Assembly (NCBI GenBank): GCA_028290595.1
Contig: JAQGJO010000239.1
Span: 1 to 5,291 of the forward strand
DNA length: 5,291 bases
Direction of reading: 5' to 3'
DNA from: Hyphomicrobiales bacterium
GTDB taxonomy: Bacteria; Pseudomonadota; Alphaproteobacteria; Rhizobiales; Beijerinckiaceae
The translations under genes and the position numbers were made by a program. The notes beneath the pieces were generated by a model. That model ran no database searches and was not told the origin of the DNA. It worked only from the letters and a program-made list of their open reading frames with translations. Positions 1 to 4,823 of the stretch are shown here, one piece after another; position 1 is the first letter of the stretch; every line of letters starts with the position of its first letter.

Positions 1-912
1 CAACGGCCAGGACGCCAGATTATGTTTCCAGTCGCGAACAGCCTTCTTTGTGATCGCCGTCACATGCGATGTTTCGCCGATGAATTCAGCGAGAAGCTTC
101 ACGAGCTTGCGATTGCTAAACCAGGTATCGGCGCTCGCTGTTCCTGCTTTCTCAGTCTGAAACAGGTCGTAAAGCTCCATGATGGTCTGGCCAGCCACGG
201 CGCGCTTTTTGCCCATCGTTGCGTCAGGTGGCACAACAACCGGATCGGACGGAACGCCTGTGAAGACGCCTTCGTCACGTTCGGCGGCTCGCCGCAAGTA
301 TTCCAGCTCCGCGCGCTGCAGCTTGTGGCAGAGATCGCGATACGCTGGGCTGCCTCGATCGATGATCAGTCGTTCGCGCTCGATCAAGTCGTCAGCCGCC
401 CACTGGATCAAGGCGGTCTCTCCACTAGCCAGGTGCTTCTTCAGCAGCTCCAACCTGTGCGCCCGGTTAGATTTTAAGAAGTCCGCTTTGCCGTGCAATG
501 CTCGAAATTCCAGCGTCGCGTTGAGCTGCACCATCGGGTCGTCGGTCCAAACAACCTTCTTGGCCGCGATGTCGGCCGCGAGCTTGTCCTTCGCAGTCGT
601 CAAGTCGTGCTGGTCGGGAAGGGAAGCACGCTCGCGCTGATCCGCAACAAGCATGTCCTCGTAGTGCTGCCAGACGGCTGCCTGGAGATCATGAGCGGTT
701 GGGTCCCGACGCCTGCGGAGATCATCAAACTGAGCCTGCCACGCAGAGAGAACGGGCAATGCCCTAGCTCGCGCTTCACGGGGGTCACGCGTGCCAAGTG
801 ATTTCCAAAGCTGGGTCTTCTTTAGCAGCGGTTGGACGTCGGTCGGCACCTCGACGCGAGCGTAGAAAACGGTGCTGCCGGGCCGTTTAACGACATTGGT
901 TGCGACCGACAT
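1..912 (-). CDS. Tyrosine recombinase (phage/island integrase), N-terminal part, cut by window edge
   Basis: Partial gene. The minus-strand frame is open for 304 codons from the ATG at 912-910 to base 1, with no stop, so the C-terminal catalytic domain lies outside the window. Residues about 8-50 (RPGSTVFYARVEVPTDVQPL, then a WKSLGTRDPREARARA-like stretch) match the N-terminal DUF6538-type module of integrases. The middle (about 70-215) is helical and charged. Residues about 240-304 (QTIMELYDLFQTEKAGTASA, followed by a basic helical stretch) look like the SAM-like core-binding domain that wraps DNA. Such enzymes join attP and attB through a catalytic Tyr and an Arg-His-Arg set, none of which is visible here. 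The start is supported by GGGAG five to six bases upstream. Island integrases often start close to one attachment site, so the AT-rich leader probably lies near an element end and the element extends to the left. The family call is fairly sure; activity cannot be judged. Confidence 0.85.
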   Translation of the reverse strand, partial: MSVATNVVKRPGSTVFYARVEVPTDVQPLLKKTQLWKSLGTRDPREARARALPVLSAWQAQFDDLRRRRDPTAHDLQAAVWQHYEDMLVADQRERASLPDQHDLTTAKDKLAADIAAKKVVWTDDPMVQLNATLEFRALHGKADFLKSNRAHRLELLKKHLASGETALIQWAADDLIERERLIIDRGSPAYRDLCHKLQRAELEYLRRAAERDEGVFTGVPSDPVVVPPDATMGKKRAVAGQTIMELYDLFQTEKAGTASADTWFSNRKLVKLLAEFIGETSHVTAITKKAVRDWKHNLASWPL

Positions 913-918
913 AAGAAC

Positions 919-923
919 TCCCG
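919..923 (-). promoter_or_regulatory. Ribosome binding site of the integrase
   Basis: The minus strand reads GGGAG, then six bases (TTCTT plus the spacing base), then ATG. It is the only purine-rich match near a start in this frame and fixes the integrase start at 912. Confidence 0.6.
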
Positions 924-930
924 CTGCTCC

Positions 931-954
931 ACCCGTAACAGTTACCCGTAACAG
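931..954. repeat. Tandem 11-bp repeat overlapping a palindrome in the integrase leader
   Basis: ACCCGTAACAG occurs at 931-941 and again at 944-954, a 13-bp period with a two-base spacer. The first copy plus the spacer also forms the palindrome GTAAC-A-GTTAC at 935-945. It sits 19-42 bases before the integrase start, downstream of the candidate promoter. Position and form suit an arm-type integrase site or an operator for autoregulation; which one is inference. Confidence 0.6.
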
Positions 955-1062
955 CTCAGATAAGCAAGGCACTGAAAGTATTACGTTTATTGATTTTATT
1001 GAGCTTTTAGATAAGGGCAAAAGTATCCTAGTTCCCCAGCCAAGCTGCAGGCGTCTACGCTA
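955..1062. other. AT-rich integrase-proximal region, possible attachment-site region
   Basis: No gene is seen. The segment is sharply AT-rich compared with the GC-rich DNA on both sides and holds AGATAAG twice (958-964 and 1009-1015). Composition returns to GC-rich at about 1035-1060. Next to an integrase start this suggests an attP-derived arm and a junction with the chromosome. The core sequence cannot be defined because the other end of the element is not in the window. No tRNA 3' end is recognisable here. Confidence 0.35.
993..1020 (-). promoter_or_regulatory. Candidate sigma-70 promoter of the integrase
   Basis: On the minus strand, TTGCCC (1020-1015, 4 of 6 to TTGACA) is followed after 16 bases by TAAAAT (998-993, 5 of 6 to TATAAT). 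It would give a leader of roughly 70 bases containing the tandem repeat. It lies in a stretch (958-1030) with about one third G+C, far below the surroundings, so chance matches are more likely here than elsewhere. Confidence 0.4.
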
Positions 1063-1097
1063 ATGGCGCATCCGCCTGCCATTCGCGATCCCGGCTA

Positions 1098-1350
1098 GCC
1101 GTACCGCCACCAGCCGAGGCTGATCGGTAAATCTGCGCAAGATTTTCAGGATGCCACTTACAGTGGCAAACTGCTCGATCCGAACTTCCTGCAGGACGTG
1201 CTGAAGCAGTTCGACGAAAGCGGCCGCGTCGTCCTCTTCCGGCAACATTCACTCGCATGTTCGCCCCCCTCACCGCAGATCCGCTTGCCGTGCGACACTT
1301 CAGCTCGAGGGCTATTTCGCCACCGGCGGCGTGCCGTGGGTTCGGTTATG
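1098..1350 (+). pseudogene. Possible decayed coding remnant, not identified
   Basis: No intact gene is found between 1063 and 1382. Plus-strand reading gives protein-like pieces in successive frames: DFQDATYSGKLLDPNFLQDV continuing to LKQFDESGRVVLFRQH (about 1140-1250); then FTRMFAPLTADPLAVRHFS (about 1248-1305); then TLQLEGYFATGGVPWVRLW (about 1297-1352). The pieces keep order and strand but need frame changes to join, and none has a start with a ribosome binding site. This is what a frameshifted fragment of an old gene would look like. The protein family is not recognised. Alternatively it is simply GC-rich noncoding DNA whose chance open frames look protein-like. Confidence 0.3.
1152..1168. 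repeat. Perfect inverted repeat (7-bp stem, 3-base loop)
   Basis: TGCCACT-TAC-AGTGGCA is a perfect hairpin-forming palindrome in a region without an intact gene. No T-run follows on either strand, so it is not a typical intrinsic terminator. It may be a leftover operator or chance. Confidence 0.4.
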
Positions 1351-1352
1351 GC

Positions 1353-1380
1353 TTGTCACACAAAGCGCGGTCTGTAATCT
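1353..1380 (+). promoter_or_regulatory. Weak candidate promoter of the secreted-protein gene
   Basis: TTGTCA (1353-1358, 5 of 6 to TTGACA) is followed after 16 bases by TAATCT (1375-1380, only 3 of 6 to TATAAT). It lies about 45 bases upstream of the preferred start at 1425. A short inverted repeat GTCTG/CAGAC (1370-1374, 1387-1391) overlaps it. The support is weak. Confidence 0.25.
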
Positions 1381-1414
1381 GAGTGTCAGACTTGGTTCGC
1401 CTGGTTGGGGAAAT

Positions 1415-1421
1415 GGTGATC
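1415..1421 (+). promoter_or_regulatory. Ribosome binding site that decides the start at 1425
   Basis: GGTGATC followed by AAA and ATG matches the 3' part of the extended anti-SD complement (AAGGAGGTGATCC). The in-frame GTG at 1383 has no such site, and the in-frame ATG at 1413 has GGGGAA directly against it, too close to work well. Confidence 0.5.
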
Positions 1422-1424
1422 AAA

Positions 1425-1934
1425 ATGAGATGCGCACTCGCTGCTGCTCTGCTTTGCGCCGCCCCCGTTACGGCCTTCGCTGCGCCATCGCAACTCCTGA
1501 ACAAGACTGTCACAGTATCATTCACGGTCAGCGGCCTGGCGCAGCAGGCTGGCGAGGCCACGCCGCATTCGTTCAGCTCCGTCGTATCGCACACAATCTA
1601 CGTCAGCAGCGCTGGTCGATTGTTCGAAAGGCATGGCGCTAATAACGGGAAGGGCAGCAAGCGACGCGACGTTGCGCCCGATAGCGCCGGTAGCGGCAGC
1701 TTCTCATTCCAGGGCAACCGGCTGGTCGGCGTGAGATCTTTTTCGGCCGGTGCGCGGCAGGTGGTCGTCAATTTCGATTCGGGCTTCTCATCCTGCACCG
1801 CGAACATTATCGAGGGTAAGGAAAATGGCGTGATCAATCGGGTCGGCGCCAGCGGCAAGCGAGTGACCGAAACCCAGGTCAAGGCTTCGTCTCCCAATTG
1901 CTCGATACAGGACGGCAACGCCTTCGCAAATTGA
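1425..1934 (+). CDS. Small secreted protein of unknown function
   Basis: 169 aa if begun at the ATG at 1425. In-frame alternatives are ATG at 1413 (MVIK extension) and GTG at 1383. The N-terminus MRCALAAALLCAAPVTAFAA is a classical Sec signal peptide: basic n-region, hydrophobic core and an AFA cleavage site before APSQ. The mature part of about 147 residues is rich in Ser, Thr, Val and Gly with alternating hydrophobic positions (KTVTVSFTVSG, SHTIYVSSAGRLFERHG, GSFSFQGNRLVGV, RQVVVNFDSG), suggesting a beta-sheet fold. It contains only two cysteines, in FSSCTAN and PNCSIQD near the C-terminus, which could form one disulfide in the periplasm. No catalytic motif or membrane anchor is seen. It is transcribed toward the caspase cluster and ends 28 bases before that cluster's stop, so it is a separate unit. 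I do not recognise a named family. Coding status is well supported by the signal peptide and codon pattern; function is unknown. Confidence 0.8.
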   Translation: MRCALAAALLCAAPVTAFAAPSQLLNKTVTVSFTVSGLAQQAGEATPHSFSSVVSHTIYVSSAGRLFERHGANNGKGSKRRDVAPDSAGSGSFSFQGNRLVGVRSFSAGARQVVVNFDSGFSSCTANIIEGKENGVINRVGASGKRVTETQVKASSPNCSIQDGNAFAN

Positions 1935-1938
1935 GAGC

Positions 1939-1960
1939 GGGCCCGGCGTCTGCCGCGCCC
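1939..1960. terminator. Hairpin between convergent genes, possible bidirectional terminator
   Basis: GGGC-C-CGGC-GTCT-GCCG-C-GCCC folds into a stem of 4+4 GC pairs with one C/C mismatch and a four-base loop. It fills the 28-base gap between the stop of the secreted-protein gene (1934) and the stop of the caspase gene (1963). Neither side has a run of T, so it is not a textbook intrinsic terminator. Position is the main argument. Confidence 0.45.
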
Positions 1961-1962
1961 AA

Positions 1963-3714
1963 CTATTCGCAATAGCTCTTGCCGCTGAAGCTGAAGCATT
2001 TGGCGCCGGCAGCGGCGGGGCGGCGGGGCGCCGATTCGTGCCGCGCCGCGACGCGTGGCTTTGCGGCCGGCTCCTTGCGTGGCTCGCAGGTGCCGCGGGA
2101 ATTGAGGACCATGCCCGCGTCACAGCTGATCTGGACGCAGCGGTCACCATCGGGACGCTGGCCCTTTGCACAGACCAATGGGCAAACGCGATCGGTTCGG
2201 CCGCGGACCGCGTCCAGCGCATCCAGGCTCGCCAACTTCACTTCGATATGCGTCTTGGCATGTTCGTTAAACTGCTCAAGCGCTTTCTTTGAGCCACTGG
2301 TCCACTCGCCATCGGCGGTTCCCGGATCGCAGCCGACCCGCTTCAGATGAGCCTGCAGCAGGCGCGCAATATCAGTCGGGTCCATCTGCAGCGGCGCCGG
2401 CGCAGCGCTCGGCACCGGAGCCGTCGGCGCCAGTGAGGCAAGTCGCTGAGCTTCTTCCCTTGCCGCGCGCTTGGCCTGATCGACCTGCTGCTGGGCGTCG
2501 AGAAGCGCCTGACGCTTGGCTTCATCGACCTGCTTCTTTGCGCTTTCCGCCTGCTGCTGGGCGAGCTCGACCTGGCGTCGTGCGTCATCCAGTTCCTTTT
2601 TCGCCTGTTCGGTCACCTGACGGCGCGCTTCTTCGAGATCCTTTTTAGCCTGCTCGGACAGTTTCAGCTTCGCCTCTGCGGTTTGCCTGGCGCTCTGTTC
2701 TTCGAGCTCCTTGCGCAGATCGTTTTCTTTCCGGGCGGCCTGCTCTTCGGCGTCGCGGCGGACGTCGTCGGCCTTGGTGCGGGACAGTTGCGCTGCCGTC
2801 AACTTGTTGTTCTGGGCACGCGCGAGATCGGCGAACATTCCCGTAATGTGCCGCTTGAGGAAGGAATCCCAGGCATCCCTGGTCCCGACCTGGGCGGCGA
2901 GTTCGTAGTCCACGCGCGCCTCCGCGTCGGGATCGACCTTCTTGTCGGGCGCCGGAACCAGCGCCATGGTCTCACCGCCGAGCGAGCCGTACACAAAAGG
3001 CTCCTGGCGATTGCCGGTTGTCTTCATGACGTCGTCCCTGACGCGCCCGAAGGCCAGCCGCAGGTCGAGGCCGGGCTCGACAATATTCTTGATCAGGGCT
3101 GTTGCAAACGGGCTGTTCAGTCCCTCGCCATCGCTCGCAACAGCGCCCGCTTTTGCCGCAAATGCAATCAGGGTGTTTGACGTTGCGGGCTCTATTTCGG
3201 CAAGGCCACGTCCGATGGACCGGCTGGCCACGCTGCGTTTGATGGTCGTCGCAAAAGGATTGTCACGGCAGGCGTCGAGGATGACCAACCTCAAGCGCCG
3301 CGTCGATTCGAGCGCCTTCAGAACGCGATCGAGCGACATCGTCTCGTCCTCGACATCGAAGTCACTGGCCAGCTTGGCGTCGGTCGGAATGAGATAGTTG
3401 GTGCCATTCACCTCCATGCCGTGCCCGGCATAGTAGACGACGGCAATGTCGGCATCGCGGGAAGTCGATGCAAACTCCCGAACGGCGCGCCGAAGGTCTG
3501 CAATGCCGAGATCGCGCTGGCTTTCCACGATGTCGAAACCGGCTTTCTGCAGCAGCGTCGTCATCGCGTCCGCATCGCGTGCGGGATTGGCCAGGCGCGG
3601 AACCTGCTGATACTTGGACATGCCAATGACCAAGGCGACCCGCTTCTCCGCGAATGCCGGTTCAGCCAGAAAGGATATCAGGAATGCAAAGACGATCAGA
3701 GCTGCTGACCGCAT
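1963..3714 (-). CDS. Exported caspase-family (peptidase C14) protease with coiled coil, peptidoglycan-binding-like domain and Cys-rich tail
   Basis: 583 aa from the ATG at 3714. Residues 1-22 (MRSAALIVFAFLISFLAE, then PAFA) are a Sec signal peptide, cleaved before EKRVALVIG. Residues about 23-255 are a caspase p20-type fold: first strand RVALVIGMSKY, catalytic His98 in VVYYAGHGMEV, catalytic Cys149 in LVILDACRDNPF, and the later SDGEGLNSPFATAL segment common in bacterial caspase homologues. Residues about 267-305 (YELAAQVGTRDAWDSFLKRH, then a MFADLARAQ helix) resemble the short helical repeat often found after such domains. Residues about 312-427 are a highly charged Lys/Glu/Gln/Ala coiled coil, followed by a Pro/Ala linker. 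Residues about 443-494 (IARLLQAHLKRVGCDPGTADG and onward) resemble PG_binding_1. The tail carries most of eight cysteines (462, 511, 515, 526, 531, 543, 573, 582). Likely a periplasmic or envelope cysteine protease; its substrate is unknown. It is last in a four-gene cluster. The GTG at 3777 would lengthen and spoil the signal peptide. Confidence 0.92.
   Translation of the reverse strand: MRSAALIVFAFLISFLAEPAFAEKRVALVIGMSKYQQVPRLANPARDADAMTTLLQKAGFDIVESQRDLGIADLRRAVREFASTSRDADIAVVYYAGHGMEVNGTNYLIPTDAKLASDFDVEDETMSLDRVLKALESTRRLRLVILDACRDNPFATTIKRSVASRSIGRGLAEIEPATSNTLIAFAAKAGAVASDGEGLNSPFATALIKNIVEPGLDLRLAFGRVRDDVMKTTGNRQEPFVYGSLGGETMALVPAPDKKVDPDAEARVDYELAAQVGTRDAWDSFLKRHITGMFADLARAQNNKLTAAQLSRTKADDVRRDAEEQAARKENDLRKELEEQSARQTAEAKLKLSEQAKKDLEEARRQVTEQAKKELDDARRQVELAQQQAESAKKQVDEAKRQALLDAQQQVDQAKRAAREEAQRLASLAPTAPVPSAAPAPLQMDPTDIARLLQAHLKRVGCDPGTADGEWTSGSKKALEQFNEHAKTHIEVKLASLDALDAVRGRTDRVCPLVCAKGQRPDGDRCVQISCDAGMVLNSRGTCEPRKEPAAKPRVAARHESAPRRPAAAGAKCFSFSGKSYCE
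2566..2655 (-). repeat. Two tandem 45-bp units encoding a 15-residue coiled-coil repeat
   Basis: Within the caspase gene, EQAKKDLEEARRQVT (2655-2611) is followed directly by EQAKKELDDARRQVE (2610-2566), 11 of 15 residues identical. The DNA copies are recognisably similar but diverged. This suggests growth of the coiled coil by internal duplication. The 15-residue period is neither a heptad pair nor an 11-residue hendecad. Confidence 0.6.
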
Positions 3715-3719
3715 ATGAG

Positions 3720-3724
3720 CCCCC
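3720..3724 (-). promoter_or_regulatory. Ribosome binding site that decides the caspase start
   Basis: GGGGG followed by five bases and ATG at 3714. The longer in-frame GTG start at 3777 would add 21 residues before the signal peptide and overlaps a candidate promoter, so 3714 is preferred. Confidence 0.55.
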
Positions 3725-3770
3725 AAGCATTGCCATAGCAGCGATAGTAGCATGGCGGCGGCACCCCGCA

Positions 3771-3799
3771 AATACACCGCCTGGCAGGGACGACGTCAA
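3771..3799 (-). promoter_or_regulatory. Candidate internal promoter for the caspase gene
   Basis: On the minus strand TTGACG (3799-3794, 5 of 6) is followed after exactly 17 bases by TGTATT (3776-3771, 4 of 6). The -35 overlaps the TGA stop of the upstream membrane-protein gene. It would start a transcript with a leader of about 50 bases. It could allow caspase expression independent of the rest of the cluster. Confidence 0.35.
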
Positions 3800-4563
3800 T
3801 TTCCGAACAGGTTCTTGAGGCCGGTATACAGCGAGGCGCCGCCGGAGATGAGCAAGCCGGTCAGCGGCATGAGTGTCTTCAAAAAATTCTGAACGCGGCG
3901 GGCGCGGCGGCGCAGAGCGTTCGGACCTACGTCGTGCCCCAGCACGCGAGCGATCGCCAATGCAGCCCGCGAGGGTTGGCCGACGGATGGTGTCCGCGTC
4001 GGCAGCAACCGGAAGATAGTCAATCCGAGAACATTTCCCGAACCATAGGCCAGCGCGATGCTGAGGGCGTACTCCATTGTCTCACGCCAGTCGCGCGCGG
4101 ACGTCGGAAGCACCGGCACGTGATCAACAGATGCAACGATCCGCAGCATGATCGAGACGCTGATCACAGCCGTGATCGCCCCGGCTGCAAAAGCCCAAGC
4201 TGCGCGTGCCCGATGCACCGCGAACATCCCCAGGCCAAACAGCAACGGGACCGCCACCGAGGCGAGGCGCAAGTAGAGTTCCGGGAGATCGAACCAGAAC
4301 ACGGTGGCGTAATGCGCAATCAGCAGAAACGCCGTCGGTAAGATAATGTAGAAACACGCACCACCGGCGACGAACCCGATCGGATGCGAAGCGAACGCAA
4401 GCCGCCATCTGGCCGCATTCAGTTCGCGCCGCAGACGTCGGATGTCGGCGATCGTGGTTTGAATCTCCACAATGACCGGACGGACCATGCGCAGATCCCT
4501 GGTGCAGAATTTACATACGAGCGCCTCGCTCTTGATGATCTCGGCGCAAAATGGACATTCCAT
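3796..4563 (-). CDS. Zinc-ribbon multi-pass membrane protein
   Basis: 255 aa. The N-terminus MECPFCAEIIKSEALVCKFC carries a CX2C-X10-CX2C zinc ribbon (Cys 3, 6, 17, 20) followed by RDL. Residues about 30-52 are a charged helix (TTIADIRRLRRELNAARWRL), possibly a coiled coil. Hydrophobic segments follow at about 61-85, 98-117 and 121-144, with weaker ones near 163-186 and 228-248, so four or five membrane passes are likely. A basic stretch (ALRRRARRVQNFLK) precedes the last one. It starts with a strong Shine-Dalgarno. It sits 67 bases after the small zinc-ribbon gene and 81 bases before the caspase start. The architecture fits a membrane-anchored zinc-ribbon protein whose ribbon faces the cytoplasm; no enzymatic motif is seen. 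Function is unknown. A sensory or scaffolding role for the caspase cluster is inference from context. Confidence 0.85.
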   Translation of the reverse strand: MECPFCAEIIKSEALVCKFCTRDLRMVRPVIVEIQTTIADIRRLRRELNAARWRLAFASHPIGFVAGGACFYIILPTAFLLIAHYATVFWFDLPELYLRLASVAVPLLFGLGMFAVHRARAAWAFAAGAITAVISVSIMLRIVASVDHVPVLPTSARDWRETMEYALSIALAYGSGNVLGLTIFRLLPTRTPSVGQPSRAALAIARVLGHDVGPNALRRRARRVQNFLKTLMPLTGLLISGGASLYTGLKNLFGN

Positions 4564-4569
4564 GAAAAT

Positions 4570-4574
4570 CCTCC
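4570..4574 (-). promoter_or_regulatory. Strong ribosome binding site of the membrane zinc-ribbon gene
   Basis: The minus strand reads GGGGAGG, then ATTTTC, then ATG at 4563. GGAGG at six-base spacing is the best Shine-Dalgarno in the window and confirms this start. Confidence 0.75.
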
Positions 4575-4630
4575 CCGCAATGGCAGGGTTGAGGTGGGAT
4601 CAGAGGCGATGTTGGGCGTGGAGGAGCACC

Positions 4631-4810
4631 CTAGCCGTGGGCGACGAGCTTGAGCTTGATGGCGTCCAATGCCTGCGAGAGCTGATTGCGCTTGGTGACA
4701 AGCTCGAAAAGCTCTGCCGCCAGCGTTGGCGGGATTTCAATGTCACGTCGGCAGGCCGGGCACACGGATGCATGGTCGGCGACCGTGGACTGGCAGAAGC
4801 CGCATTGCAT
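4631..4810 (-). CDS. 59-aa zinc-ribbon protein
   Basis: Begins MQCGFCQSTVADHASVCPAC, a CX2C-X10-CX2C zinc ribbon with Cys 3, 6, 17 and 20, then RRDIEIPP and one helix (residues about 29-56: LAAELFELVTKRNQLSQALD and on to KLKLVAHG). There is no membrane segment or signal peptide, so it should be cytoplasmic. The reading frame stays open upstream to 4957, but that extension overlaps the preceding gene and reads as an Arg/Pro-rich shadow. The ATG at 4810 lies 13 bases after the preceding stop, with GGAA at 4817-4820 as a weak ribosome site, suggesting translational coupling. The layout (ribbon, RD, helix) copies the first 50 residues of the membrane protein downstream, so it may be a soluble paralogue or partner of it. 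Function is unknown; coding status is well supported by the ribbon and position. Confidence 0.8.
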   Translation of the reverse strand: MQCGFCQSTVADHASVCPACRRDIEIPPTLAAELFELVTKRNQLSQALDAIKLKLVAHG

Positions 4811-4823
4811 CGCTGTTTCCGTT

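Noticed and set aside
22..477. Plus-strand open frame of 151 codons (and another at 179-640)
   Set aside because: It lies antisense to the integrase frame, whose translation matches integrase domains; these have no ribosome site and no protein-like motif.
600..797. Minus-strand open frame of 65 codons
   Set aside because: It is in a different frame from the integrase and is overlapped by it; low-complexity shadow.
955..1062. tRNA 3' end as integration target
   Set aside because: The GTTCCCCAGCCA stretch near 1031-1042 faintly recalls a T-arm/CCA end, but no matching stem or cloverleaf can be drawn on either strand.
1055..1273. Two minus-strand open frames (1055-1273 and 1060-1248)
   Set aside because: Arg/Ala-rich composition, no ribosome site and no recognisable motif; typical chance frames in GC-rich DNA.
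2683..3397. Plus-strand open frames of 165 and 151 codons inside the caspase gene
   Set aside because: Antisense shadows of a gene with clear signal peptide and catalytic motifs.
3715..3777. GTG at 3777 as the caspase start
   Set aside because: It adds 21 residues before an already complete signal peptide and lacks a ribosome site; the ATG at 3714 has GGGGG at good spacing.
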